From Caldichromatium japonicum (lineage in GTDB: Bacteria; Pseudomonadota; Gammaproteobacteria; Chromatiales; Chromatiaceae): a stretch of 64,000 nucleotides of DNA. Location of the stretch: positions 496,001 through 560,000 of the forward strand of contig NZ_CP048029.1 in assembly GCF_011290485.1 (NCBI RefSeq). Reading direction: 5' to 3'. Under the pieces are notes generated by a model. The model saw nothing but the letters and a program-made list of their open reading frames with translations, ran no database searches and had not been told where the DNA came from. Made by a program: the position numbers and the translations under genes. Shown here in pieces: positions 44,476-54,002 of this stretch (its first letter is position 1; the number at the start of each line of letters is the position of its first letter).

Positions 44476-45689
44476 TTAATCGGCGATACACACCCGATTG
44501 CGTCCGCTGCGTTTCGCTGTATACAGCGACCGGTCGGCGGCCTGGATCAGTTTGACTAGGTCTGTTCCATGCAGATCCATACCAGCGATGCCGATGCTCA
44601 CCGTGGCGCCAAGTCTTTCGCCGTTGTTTAACTCGCACGGGGTGGATGCCAGATGCTGCCGGAACTTGTCCATGAGAGCTTGGGCACAGTTGCTATTGGC
44701 ACCAGGCAAAAAGACCGCGAACTCCTCGCCTCCATACCGACCGATCACATCGCTTGCGCGAAGTGAGGCACGTAAAAGCTGCGCAAAATGAACCAAAATC
44801 TGGTCGCCAACCAGATGGCCGTGGCTGTCGTTGATGTGTTTGAAAAAATCGATATCGATCAGGGCAAGCGACCCAGGCTGTGCGCTCGGCCAGGTGTTCA
44901 GGATCTGATGTTGTACACGCCCCAAAAAGCCGCGGCGATTAAGCAGCCCAGTCAGGGGATCGGTGAGCGTCTGCTCGATGAGAGTATGTTCCTTGATCTT
45001 TTGGGCGGTGATGTTGCGCTCGATGGCGGCAAAATGTGTGACTTCTCCCCAACTATTGCGCAAGGGGAAGATATTGACCTCGATCCAGTATTCTTGCCCA
45101 TCCTCGGTATTGGGGCCCTGGAGGACGCGCGGCGTCTGACCGATGATTTCCTCAGCTGTGTAGCCGGTTAGCTCTGTAAATGCCTGGTTCACATAGAGAA
45201 TACGCGGGCCCTCTCCCGTCAAGGGATTGGCCTCGGTCACGACCACGATATCGAGGGCATGAGCGATGATCTGCTCAAAAGGGATATCCTGTTTGTTTCT
45301 GGTGATGTCGATGAAGGTTACAACGACCTTGGCGAGATTGCCTTGGTCATCGCAGCAGAACGGCTGTCAATGATGCCGATAACCTGGTTGGTCAGGGGCT
45401 GTCCGCTTGCCAAGACCTGATTGACCGGATAGCGCTCAACTGGCAGGGTGCGGCGGTCCTCATCGAGAAAATGCCATGCCGGATCGAACGCTTCCTTGCC
45501 CAGGGCCTGATCCAGGGTCAGACGCAAAAGCTGCAAGGCTCGCGCATTGGCATAGAGGATCTCGGTCCTTGGACCATGCACCACCACCCCGGCATGTAAT
45601 GAATTGAGCAGGGCGTTCGGATCGATCGCAGGGAGGGTATGTCGTCCACCGGCGGTCGGTTGATGCATACCTTTGATCACTCGACACAT
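44476..45689 (-). pseudogene. PAS-PAS-GGDEF diguanylate cyclase, apparent frameshift
   Basis: The first frame (from 45689) gives a PAS domain with LLNSLHAGVVVHGPRTEILY and runs to IGIIDSR near 45357. There the family pattern passes to a second frame (DDQGNLAKVVVTFIDITR, then FEQIIAHALDIVVVTEA), a second PAS (ILYVNQAFTELTGYTAEEII) and a GGDEF domain. The active-site loop is RYGGEEFAVFLP, so the cyclase half looks catalytically intact; no allosteric RxxD is evident. One base restores a protein of about 400 residues. The C-terminal 256 residues could still be made from an internal start at 45246. Confidence 0.8.
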
Positions 45690-45813
45690 TACCTGGATAA
45701 ATTGCAGTTGCCTTGTCTAGGCAACCTCAAAACAACATGGATGTTAACCTGGCCCTCATCAAGGGGGATCGGAATATCGTTATGCCATGTATCACACTGC
45801 CAAATTTAGGCCT

Positions 45814-46401
45814 ATGCCGATTCATTTGAGCAAAATCCGCGCTGGGATTTGGGGTGGTTGGCTGACCAGCACAGTACTTGCGACCGCGCTCAACGCCGCC
45901 GAGCAGAGCCCTTTCATCCATGAACCCGAACCGCCGGTCCCGGCGAGTGTCAACACCCCTTTGCCCTGGTCAGAAGATCCAAGCTGGCTGCCGCCCCTGC
46001 CGCAGGAGGCAGATTTATTGCCGTTAAACGTCGCTAGCGGCTCTGGGGTATTCCGTTATTTTATAGATGGGCGCAATCTGGTTATAGGCCAGGATGGGGT
46101 GGTGCGCTATACCATCCTTATCCGCTCACCGTCAGGGACCCCGAATCTGTCGTTCGAGGGGATCCGCTGTACGGCGCGCGGGCAATATCGGGTCTTTGCC
46201 TATGGTACAGACCAAGGCTTTACGCCGGTTGATCAGGATTGGCAGCCGATCGGCCTAGATAGCGAGCCCTATCGCATCCAGTTGTGGCGCCACCATCTGT
46301 GTCTTCTGGATGTCTATCGACCGCGCTCGGTCGCTGAGATCAAACGTTCGCTCCAGATCCAGGGTGGGGCTGGAGGGGGTCAGGGTCTATTGTCTGACTA
46401 A
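45814..46401 (+). CDS. Exported CNP1-like family protein
   Basis: About 195 residues. An N-terminal hydrophobic segment (GIWGGWLTSTVLATALNAAE) exports it. The CNP1-like body has DLLPLNVASGSGVFRYFIDG, VVRYTILIRSPSGTPNLSFE and GIRCTARGQYRVFAYG. Family members are found across beta- and gammaproteobacteria, with unknown function. It ends 42 bases before opdA. Confidence 0.85.
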   Translation: MPIHLSKIRAGIWGGWLTSTVLATALNAAEQSPFIHEPEPPVPASVNTPLPWSEDPSWLPPLPQEADLLPLNVASGSGVFRYFIDGRNLVIGQDGVVRYTILIRSPSGTPNLSFEGIRCTARGQYRVFAYGTDQGFTPVDQDWQPIGLDSEPYRIQLWRHHLCLLDVYRPRSVAEIKRSLQIQGGAGGGQGLLSD

Positions 46402-46442
46402 CTCAAGAGATCGCTTGTTTTAGCAAACACACTGGAACCTGC

Positions 46443-48479
46443 ATGTCCAATCCATTGCTTACTGAAGGCCTGCCGGCCTTCGATCGTATCCGCCCCGAAC
46501 ATGTCGAACCTGCTGTCGAGACGCGGCTTGCCGAGTGCCGCAGCACCATCGCGCGCCTGACCACTGAGATTGAGGTCCCTACCTGGGAGAACTTCGTCGA
46601 GCCGCTCGATGAGGCCAATGATCGGCTGGAGCGGACCTGGTCGCCGGTGGCGCATCTCAATGCCGTACTCGATAGCGAGCCTTTGCGCGCGGTTTATAAC
46701 GCCTGTCTGCCCAAGCTCAGCGATTATGGCACCGAGGTGGGCCAAAACGAGGCACTCTTTGCCGCCTATCGCGCGGTTGCCGCCCAAGAGCATCTCGATC
46801 AGGCACAGCGCAAGTTCTTGGAAAACACCCTGCGCGACTTTCATCTCTCGGGGGTGGACCTACCGCCAGAACAGAAGGCGCGCTGCAAAGAGATCAGCCA
46901 GGAGCTTGCACAACTCACGAACAAATATGGTGAAAACGTCTTGGATGCGACCCATGGCTGGAGCAAGCACCTCCAAGACGACAGTCGGCTCTCTGGATTG
47001 CCGGAGTCGGCCTTGGCGCTGGCGCGTCAGAACGCCAAGCAGCGGGGGCTGGATGGCTGGGTCTTGACCCTAGATGTGCCCTGTTACCTGCCGGTCATGA
47101 CCTATGCCGATGACCGGGACCTGCGCTATGAGCTCTATGAGGCCTATGGTACCCGCGCCTCGGATCAAGGGCCGCATGCCGGGCGCTGGGACAATGGCCC
47201 ACTCATGGAGCGTATCCTTAGGCTGCGCCATGAGCTGGCCCAGTTACTGGGCTTCAATAACTACGCCGAACGCTCGCTGGCGACCAAGATGGCGCGCTCG
47301 CCGCAAGAGGTCATGGGCTTTCTCGAGGATCTGGCAGATCGCTCCCTGCCGCAGGCGCGCCGCGAGTTCGCCGAGCTTTCAGCGTTCGCCCGTGATCGAT
47401 ACGGGATCGAGCGGCTTGAGCCCTGGGATATCGGCTATTACTCGGAAAAGCTACGCCTCCATCGCTATCAGATCAGCCAGGAGGAACTGCGCCCCTATTT
47501 CCCGATCGATCGGGTCTTGCAAGGTCTCTTTGCGATCGTCGGGCGTCTCTTCGGTATCCGCATCGAGGAGATCGAATCTTTCCCTACCTATCATCCCGAT
47601 GTGCGCTTTTTCGAGATCCGTGATGCAGGCGGCGAGCTGCGCGGTCAGTTTTATCTCGACCCCTTCGCCCGTCCCAGTAAGCGGGGCGGGGCCTGGATGG
47701 ATGCCTATGCCAATCGGATGCACACCAAGTGCTATGACCAGATCCCGGTGGCCTATCTAGTATGCAATTTCATGCCGCCGGTCGGGGAGCGCCCCTCATT
47801 GCTCACCCATGATGAGGTCCTGACCCTGTTCCATGAGTTCGGACATGGATTGCATCATCTGCTCACCCGGATCCATTATTCGGGGGTCGCCGGTATCAAT
47901 GGGGTACCCTGGGATGCAGTGGAGCTTCCCAGTCAATTCATGGAAAACTGGTGCTGGGAGCGCGAATCGCTCGATCTGTTCGCGGCACATTGGGAAACCG
48001 GCGAGCCTCTGCCGGAGGCGCTCTTTCAGCGGATGATCGCGGCCAAGCACTTCCAGTCAGCGATGCAGATGGTCAGACAGCTCGAGTTTGCGCTCTTTGA
48101 CTTTAGGCTCCATCTAGAATATGACCCAGAGCGCGGCGGTCTGGTCTATGAGATCCTGGAGGAGGTCCGCGATCGTGTGGCGGTTATCCGCCCGCCCGCC
48201 TTCCATCGCTTTGCCCATAGCTTTTCGCACATCTTCGCCGGTGGCTATGCGGCGGGCTATTACAGCTACAAATGGGCGGAGGTGCTCTCTGCCGATGCCT
48301 TTTCGCTCTTCGAGGAGCGCGGGATCTTTGACCCGACCGCTGGCCGGTCGTTCTTGGAGAACATCCTGGAAAAGGGTGGCTCAGAGGACGCGATGGATCT
48401 ATTCATCCGTTTTCGCGGACGCCACCCCAGGATCGATGCCCTGTTGCGTCACTCTGGAATCATTGCCGAGACTCCATGA
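46443..48479 (+). CDS. opdA: Oligopeptidase A (M3 metallopeptidase)
   Basis: 678 residues, the normal length of OpdA/PrlC. The zinc motif is HEFGH in LTLFHEFGHGLHHLL, with the downstream Glu in GINGVPWDAVELPSQF. It degrades short peptides such as cleaved signal peptides in the cytoplasm. Its stop overlaps the tsaB start (ATGA), so the two are co-translated. Confidence 0.95.
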   Translation: MSNPLLTEGLPAFDRIRPEHVEPAVETRLAECRSTIARLTTEIEVPTWENFVEPLDEANDRLERTWSPVAHLNAVLDSEPLRAVYNACLPKLSDYGTEVGQNEALFAAYRAVAAQEHLDQAQRKFLENTLRDFHLSGVDLPPEQKARCKEISQELAQLTNKYGENVLDATHGWSKHLQDDSRLSGLPESALALARQNAKQRGLDGWVLTLDVPCYLPVMTYADDRDLRYELYEAYGTRASDQGPHAGRWDNGPLMERILRLRHELAQLLGFNNYAERSLATKMARSPQEVMGFLEDLADRSLPQARREFAELSAFARDRYGIERLEPWDIGYYSEKLRLHRYQISQEELRPYFPIDRVLQGLFAIVGRLFGIRIEEIESFPTYHPDVRFFEIRDAGGELRGQFYLDPFARPSKRGGAWMDAYANRMHTKCYDQIPVAYLVCNFMPPVGERPSLLTHDEVLTLFHEFGHGLHHLLTRIHYSGVAGINGVPWDAVELPSQFMENWCWERESLDLFAAHWETGEPLPEALFQRMIAAKHFQSAMQMVRQLEFALFDFRLHLEYDPERGGLVYEILEEVRDRVAVIRPPAFHRFAHSFSHIFAGGYAAGYYSYKWAEVLSADAFSLFEERGIFDPTAGRSFLENILEKGGSEDAMDLFIRFRGRHPRIDALLRHSGIIAETP

Positions 48480-49195
48480 GGCTACTTGCGATCGATACCT
48501 CGGGCCCGTCCTGTTCAGCCGCCCTATTGCTCGGGGGCGAGGTCATCCAACAGATCGCCCTCACTCCACGGCGGCAGGGTGAACTGATTCTGGGGATGAT
48601 GCAAAGCCTGTTGGATCAGGCGGGGCTTGAGCTCAAGGGGTTGGATGCATTGGCCTTTGGCCGCGGTCCCGGCTCATTCACCGGTGTGCGGATCGCTGCC
48701 GCAGTCATCCAAGGCGCTGCGTTCGGGGCGGGGTTGCCGGTGGTGCCAATCTCGACCCTGGCTGCCATCGCCCAAGGACAGTTCAGGCGTTCAGGCCACC
48801 GCCGGATTTTGGCCACCCTCGATGCCCGTATGGACGAGGTCTATTGGGGCTACTATGAGATCGGCGCTGGGGGTCTTGCCTTATTACAGGGGGCGGAAAA
48901 GGTCTGCGCGCCGGAACGGGTAGAGCTACCACCAGACGATGGCTGGTATGGGGTCGGCTCGGGTTGGGGTATGCATGGCGCACAGTTGTCCCAACGGCTT
49001 GGAGGCGCGCTCACCGGATCCAACCCCGAGGCGATCTGCGAGGCCGAGGACATCGCGCGTCTGGCCGCTGCCGACTTTGGTGCGGGGCACTGGGTCGAGG
49101 CGACCCAGGCCCTGCCGGTCTATCTGCGCGACCGGGTGACGCAGGTCCAGCCCATGAGTGCATTTCAAGGTCTATTAGAAGACGGTCGCCGCTGA
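48476..49195 (+). CDS. tsaB: tRNA threonylcarbamoyladenosine biosynthesis protein TsaB
   Basis: 239 residues of the ASKHA fold: LLAIDTSGPSCSAALL, and LDALAFGRGPGSFTGVRIAA with the GPGSFTG signature. TsaB is the non-catalytic partner of TsaD in making t6A37 on ANN-decoding tRNAs. It overlaps opdA by four bases. Its end overlaps the convergent small membrane gene by 31 bases. Confidence 0.95.
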   Translation: MRLLAIDTSGPSCSAALLLGGEVIQQIALTPRRQGELILGMMQSLLDQAGLELKGLDALAFGRGPGSFTGVRIAAAVIQGAAFGAGLPVVPISTLAAIAQGQFRRSGHRRILATLDARMDEVYWGYYEIGAGGLALLQGAEKVCAPERVELPPDDGWYGVGSGWGMHGAQLSQRLGGALTGSNPEAICEAEDIARLAAADFGAGHWVEATQALPVYLRDRVTQVQPMSAFQGLLEDGRR

Positions 49196-49410
49196 TCGTG
49201 CTGACAATGGCGTTGGAGACACTGGATCACATAGGCAAAGAGCGCGGCCTCGCTCACCACGAAGGTGGTCAGTGCACCGCTCAAACGTTGGCCAAAACTG
49301 AGCGGGGTCAGACCCAGGACCAGCCAAGTCAGATAGGTGATGACGCCGGCAATGATCGATGCCAGCAGGAAAGGCCATAGCGGATTGCTACATTTAGCGC
49401 ACAGGGACAT
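49165..49410 (-). CDS. Small two-helix membrane protein with a CxxC start
   Basis: About 81 residues from ATG 49410 (91 from 49440). It begins MSLCAKCSNPLWPFLLAS; the CAKC pair could bind a metal, and two helices follow (SIIAGVITYLTWLVLGL and LTTFVVSEAALFAYVI). Its 3' end overlaps tsaB. Not recognised. Confidence 0.55.
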   Translation of the reverse strand: MSLCAKCSNPLWPFLLASIIAGVITYLTWLVLGLTPLSFGQRLSGALTTFVVSEAALFAYVIQCLQRHCQHDQRRPSSNRP

Positions 49411-49875
49411 GGAGGGGTTCCGTTGGGCAAGGCGGTGCATCAGACCGCGGGTGGCCGAATCATAAGTATCTGATGATGGACCTGCAATCCGTCTCCACCG
49501 CCGCAAACACCCCCAAGGGACAGCGCAAGACACCCAGTTGGTCCTCAGCCGGCCATGTCGTCATCTCGGCGCATGCCGGCATCAGAGCGATGGATCCTCC
49601 GTTCAGCAGTGCCTATCCCTGATCCCTGGGTAAGGCAGGGGCAGGTTCGCCAGGGTAACCGGCGTGTACGCGATCCCTTCCATGGCGCATGACCCGCGTC
49701 CCCTTCTCCTCGATTTAATGTAGATAGGTCTGGATGCCGTCGCCAGCGTGCGGTTCGTGCAAACGGCATTGGAGCGACGCCCCTTGCCCAAGGTCCCGGT
49801 TTGGATCGATGCCGTCGGCAAAGCGCCTGCATCCATGACCGAGGGTGCGCTTGCCGCCCTCGGCGATGCCTGTTG

Positions 49876-50706
49876 GGGGCTTTTGGTTATTCTCAATCAA
49901 GTCAATCAGGCGATGGTGCAAGCCAGATAAACGAACGACAGGGAAGACGAGGCGAGCTTGTCGTAGCGCGTGGCGATGCGTCTGAATTGCTGGATGCGAC
50001 AGAAGAAGCGCTTGATCAGATTGCGGTTTTTGTAGAGATGCCGGTTGAACGAGCGCGGATTGAGTCGGTTGGAGCGTGGGGGGATGACCGCCTGGCTGCC
50101 CTGTGCGGTCACCGTTTCGACAAGGGCATCCGAGTCGTAACCCTTGTCGGCAATGACGCACTCGGTCGGTTGGTCCTGGATTAACGCCGCGGCCTGCTCG
50201 ATGTCGGCGACCTGCCCTGCCGAGAGAATGACGCGCAGCGGATTGCCCAAGGCATCCACCGCAACGTGCAGTTTGGTCGTCAACCCGCCCCGCAAGCGAC
50301 CGATTTCCTGTTGGCCCGCTTTTTTAGGGCGCCAGCAGAATGTGAGTGGGTGCGCACGATGGTCGAGTCGATGAACAGATGCTCCATGTCGGCATCGCCT
50401 TGCAGTGCGGCGGCCACGCGCTCCCAAACACCTTTCTCGCGCCAGCGCGAGAAACGCACATATGTCCGGTGCCAGTGGCCCAGCTCGGCTGGCAAATCGC
50501 GCCACAGACAGCCGGTGCGCATGATCCAGAGCACGGCTTTGACAACGCGCCGGTTGTCCCTCGCTGTGCAACCCGGATCGCTCTTCTTCCCCGGTAACAG
50601 CTGCTCAATGCGTGCCCACCGCTCATCTCATAACATCTTCCGCTCCATCCTGACTCCTGCGCAAAAGTCAGGATATGACCAGACTTCACCCACTGTGAAC
50701 AGCCCC
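49876..50706 (-). mobile_element. IS5-family element (IS427-like group), about 831 bp
   Basis: The ends are imperfect inverted repeats: GGGGCTTTTGG at the left and, read inward, GGGGCTGTTCACA at the right. It carries a two-frame transposase. It sits inside the glycerate kinase pseudogene. No clear target duplication was found, so the borders are approximate. Confidence 0.75.
49906..50648 (-). pseudogene. IS5-family transposase in two frames, with an early stop
   Basis: ORF A (start at ATG 50648) gives ERWARIEQLLPGKKSDPG, CLWRDLPAELGHWHR and IDSTIVRTHSHSAGA. At AAAAAAG (about 50317-50324) a -1 shift enters ORF B: GGLTTKLHVAVDALGNPLR and CVIADKGYDSDALV, the DDE core. This A6G frameshift is the normal expression mode of the IS427 group. 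However, codon 7 of ORF A is TGA (50628-50630), which would block full-length synthesis unless a later start is used. So the copy is probably inactive. Confidence 0.75.
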
Positions 50707-50793
50707 TCGCCATGTCAGTGACTGTGAACGATTTATGCAACCTCGCTTGCATATGACATAGCACTATGCGCACGATTGAGAAGAGGACCTAGC

Positions 50794-51062
50794 TCTGGCT
50801 TCTGCGCAGCACTGGATACGCGACAGTAGGCATCAATCCGCATTGGCTCTGATACCTTATTGCGCAAGCCAATCAACTCGCGGATTTGTGCCTCGCGACT
50901 GTTCGCGCCACCAGGATCAAACCCCCTTCGCGCTCCCAGCGTTGCAAGGTCTTGACCGAGACGCCAAGCCGCTTCGCCGCCTTGCCTGTGCCCATCATCG
51001 CGCTTTCCATGTGGAAAATCATCCACTATCACGCACAGCTTGTAATACTAGGGTTGGCTCCT
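50794..51062 (-). mobile_element. Second IS607 remnant: terminal 269 bases with tnpA 5' end
   Basis: Bases 50794-51062 match 904-1172 with only about four differences that I can count. They contain the IS607 end and the first part of tnpA (helix-turn-helix and RIDAYCRVSSAAQKPE), then break off. The break is next to unrelated sequence that leads to the IS5 element. Its outer border touches the 3' part of the glycerate kinase gene. Confidence 0.9.
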
Positions 51063-51790
51063 CAGGATGAGGGTGCGCAGGTGCTGTCGCGGATCAAGGG
51101 CGGTGGGCTGTTGGCCCAGCTGCGAGGGCGCAAGGTCCGGCAATTGGCCATATCCGATGTGCCGGGCGATCGCGCAGAGCTCATCGGTTCTGGGCCCTTG
51201 GTGCCGGTTGCCGATCTCGCAGCAGAGCTGAGATCGCTCGACTTGCCGGCTTGCCTGAGGTCTTGGGTGGACAAGGGTCTTTCCGACGCCACCCTGCCTC
51301 TTAACGGCCCTCAGGTTGAGCTCGTCTTAAGCTCAGCCCAGGACGCAGTCGCTGCCGCTGCTCGCGCCTAGAGACTTGCCGTCTGGCGCTCGCCTAAGCC
51401 CTTAACCGACGATGCTGAGCGTGCGGGGCAGCACATCGCCCGCCAGCTCATGGGCGCAGATCCTGGGATCTATGTGTGCGGTGGCGAGACTACGCTCCGG
51501 CTGCCGCCTCATCCAGGACGCGGCGGACGCCATCAGCATCTCGCCTTGGCCGCAGCGAGCGAGTTGGTGGAGCGCACCGACTGCTGGCTGCTGTGCATCA
51601 GTAGCGATGGCACGGATGGCCCCCCATGAGGATGCCGGCGCCCTGATCGATGGTCAGACGGTTGCGCGGGGCGAGCTTGCAGGGCTCGCCGCCCGCTTTT
51701 GTCTGGAGCGCTTCGACTCAGGGCGCTTCTTGGAGACGAGCGGCGACCTGCTCCATACCGGTCCTACGGGCACCAATGTCATGGACCTAG

Positions 51791-52720
51791 TCATCGGCTA
51801 TCGCGCAGATAGCCGAGTTGCTCGACCCCAAAACGGGTCGGGGTGAGGCCAAACCTGGCAAAGCTATCGTTGCCGGTGCAGACATTGCCCTCAAGCAACA
51901 TCTGGATCTGATCGCGAGTGATCGGAAACCAGGAGAAGCGATCGAAGAGCCCCGCCGCAAGTTTGATCGGCAGCACCGGTGCCGGCACCATCGCCTTGGT
52001 GCGCCCGCAGGATGCGGCGATGGTGGTCAGGATCGCCTTCCAGCTCAGGCGCTCGGGGCCGCAGAGCGGATAGATCTGAGATTCGGTACGCGGTTCGCTC
52101 AGGGCCAGGACAAAGGCGCGGGCGACGTCCTGGACGCTGACCGGCGCTAGCTCAAAGAGCCCGGCCTGCGTCGGCAACAGACCAGAGAAGAACAGGGGTG
52201 CCGGCAGGGGGCTGTCGATGATCTCCCGTTTGAGCTGGGAGCAGAACTCCATTCGGCCCTCGGGGTCGCCGAAGATCACCGAGGGCCGAAAGATGGTCCA
52301 TTTGAGGCCAGAGCCTTTAAGGGCTTCCTCGGCGCGATACTTGGTGCGCTGATAGGCCGTGCCGTCCGGCCGCACGCCGTTGGCGCTCATCAGGATGAAG
52401 CGGTTGACGCAGTTTTCTTGGGCGGCGGCGATGGTATCGACCACCCCCTGATAGTGCATGGCCTCGAAGGTGATCCCGCGCGCGGGGAATTCACGCAACA
52501 GACCGATCAGATAGATCACCGCATCGCAACCGCGCACGCACTCGACCAGGGCGCCGAGGTCGCGCACCTCGCCGCGGACGAGCTTGCAGGCCACAGGGTC
52601 TGCGACCTTGTGCTCGCTGCCCGGGCGCACCAGAAGATGCGGCACATGGCCTTCGGCTAGAAGCTGACGGGTGATATGCAGGCCGACGAAGCCGGTCCCG
52701 CCGATGACCGCAACCTTCAT
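51791..52720 (-). CDS. NAD(P)-binding atypical SDR, complex I NDUFA9-like
   Basis: About 309 residues. MKVAVIGGTGFVGLHITRQL holds the GGTGFVG dinucleotide site. RFILMSANGVRPDGTAYQRT and KWTIFRPSVIFGDPEGRMEF are typical of the NDUFA9-like/NmrA-like atypical SDR group, in which the Tyr-Lys pair is partly changed. The role in bacteria is not firmly known; quinone or sugar-nucleotide links have been proposed for relatives. The start at 52720 is preceded by GAGGA. Confidence 0.85.
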   Translation of the reverse strand: MKVAVIGGTGFVGLHITRQLLAEGHVPHLLVRPGSEHKVADPVACKLVRGEVRDLGALVECVRGCDAVIYLIGLLREFPARGITFEAMHYQGVVDTIAAAQENCVNRFILMSANGVRPDGTAYQRTKYRAEEALKGSGLKWTIFRPSVIFGDPEGRMEFCSQLKREIIDSPLPAPLFFSGLLPTQAGLFELAPVSVQDVARAFVLALSEPRTESQIYPLCGPERLSWKAILTTIAASCGRTKAMVPAPVLPIKLAAGLFDRFSWFPITRDQIQMLLEGNVCTGNDSFARFGLTPTRFGVEQLGYLRDSR

Positions 52721-52842
52721 GCAGAGAGTCCTCATCGCTGGATGGATAGACAGCAGGGATCAGATACGGACACAACCCCTATTAGGGATGGCCGGCGATC
52801 CCCCATCATTGGGGATGACGGCTGCTGCCGCAAGGCTTGGCC

Positions 52843-53199
52843 TCAACGCGCGATCTGGGCTCCGGCTACAACCGGGGCGGTGGAAGGGGCTAGAGCGGAT
52901 AAGCGTTGACGGCGCAACCGCCGCAGGGCCTGATGTGCGGCATCGAAAACACCGGTGATGGCCTCGTTGGGCAATTTGCGCGTCTCACGCATCACCATCT
53001 GCTGGCCGGAGCCCAGTTTGGCGCTGAGCTCGCAGCGCACCCGGTGACCGCGTAACGGATCGAATTCTTCTTGGATATTGAACTGAGCCTCGCTCAGCTC
53101 GTCGGAGAAACGTTCCATGAGTTTGCTGCCTTCCTTTTCGATCTGCTGACGGATAGCGGCATCCAGCGCTAGCATGTCGCCGCCGATCTTTAGGACCAT
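52843..53199 (-). CDS. HPF/RaiA-like (ribosome hibernation fold) protein
   Basis: 118 residues. GHRVRCELSAKLGSGQQMVM and EAITGVFDAAHQALRRLRRQ follow the beta-alpha pattern of the HPF/RaiA (sigma-54 modulation) family. The N-terminal half is more divergent than in true HPF, so ribosome binding is only likely. The tail is Ala/Pro-rich. About 200 bases without a gene lie upstream. Confidence 0.65.
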   Translation of the reverse strand: MVLKIGGDMLALDAAIRQQIEKEGSKLMERFSDELSEAQFNIQEEFDPLRGHRVRCELSAKLGSGQQMVMRETRKLPNEAITGVFDAAHQALRRLRRQRLSALAPSTAPVVAGAQIAR

Positions 53200-53402
53200 A
53201 CCTAGAGTTCTCCATGAAGACGGTCCGCCTGCAAACTATTGGTACAGGGGACCGGTGGATTTGATTTGCAGATGAGCACCTAAACAGGTTGCTTGAGTTG
53301 AGCACGTCGCAGAGGTATCTCTCGGGGCATGTAAACTGAGTGGCGAGATGCGCGACGGCACATGGATGATGGCCTCTGAGTCGGCGAAATGCAAGCATGA
53401 AA

Positions 53403-53957
53403 TCATCCCAGGAGGTTGCGATAGGCACGGCGAAAGTCCTGATAGGCCTCCCAGCCATCCTTGTCCATGACCTGATCGATTACCCACCGGTTTTCATCCG
53501 CCTCGCCCATGAGGGTTTGGATAGTATGGCCGAGATGACGCAAAAAGGCATAGCTCGGGCCCTCATCGGTCAGTTGGAACTCGGCATATTCATCCGAACG
53601 CTCATTCAGGCGCGCAAGGAAGGCTGCCGCATGATCGCCTGGACCTAACAGGTCTTCGCCATTGTCTTGGACATGGGCGCAGAGACGTTTGGCAAACTCC
53701 ACAATCAGTGCTCGGCGCTCGGCCTCGGCGAGCGCTTCAAAAGCTAAGCGATCGGCGACTTGGAGCAGAAAGGCCAGATATTCCTGGATCACTGCCAGAC
53801 GCTGGGCGTCGTCGCGATAAACAAAACGCTCGCAGTGGAGATTGATCGCCTTGGCCAGCGCAATCCGCCAGGCAACCGCCGCCAGCGCGCTGGCAACATC
53901 TCCGAGGGAGCGGTCGCGTGTCTCGTCCTTCCAGCGTGTCTTAAGATGCAATGCCAT
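53403..53957 (-). CDS. Conserved hypothetical helical protein
   Basis: 184 residues, soluble and nearly all-helical (YLAFLLQVADRLAFEALAEA, FLRHLGHTIQTLMGEADENR). The C-terminus DGWEAYQDFRRAYRNLLG looks conserved. There is no signal peptide. I do not recognise the family. It is 46 bases downstream of the exported gene at 54003 on the same strand. Confidence 0.7.
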   Translation of the reverse strand: MALHLKTRWKDETRDRSLGDVASALAAVAWRIALAKAINLHCERFVYRDDAQRLAVIQEYLAFLLQVADRLAFEALAEAERRALIVEFAKRLCAHVQDNGEDLLGPGDHAAAFLARLNERSDEYAEFQLTDEGPSYAFLRHLGHTIQTLMGEADENRWVIDQVMDKDGWEAYQDFRRAYRNLLG

Positions 53958-54002
53958 TTTTCCCTACTCCGTCAGAATCGGCTCACAAACCCATCGCCCT
54001 GT

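Larger units (their letters stand above)
49682..51846 (+). pseudogene. Glycerate 2-kinase (MOFRL type) broken by two insertion sequences
   Basis: The 5' part (49682-49875) encodes MAHDPRPLLLDL, then an in-frame TAG at 49721, then IGLDAVASVRFVQTALE and VWIDAVGKAPASMTEGALAA, typical of the glycerate kinase N-terminus. An IS5-family element follows (49876-50706), then an IS607 end (to 51062). Similarity resumes at 51063 with LSRIKGGGLLAQLRG, AISDVPGDRAELIGSGP, and the MOFRL domain (VCGGETTLRL, SSDGTDGP, HTGPTGTNVMDL). Roughly 90 residues are lost, and two more frameshifts occur, one at the six-C run 51620-51625. The gene is dead. Confidence 0.85.
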
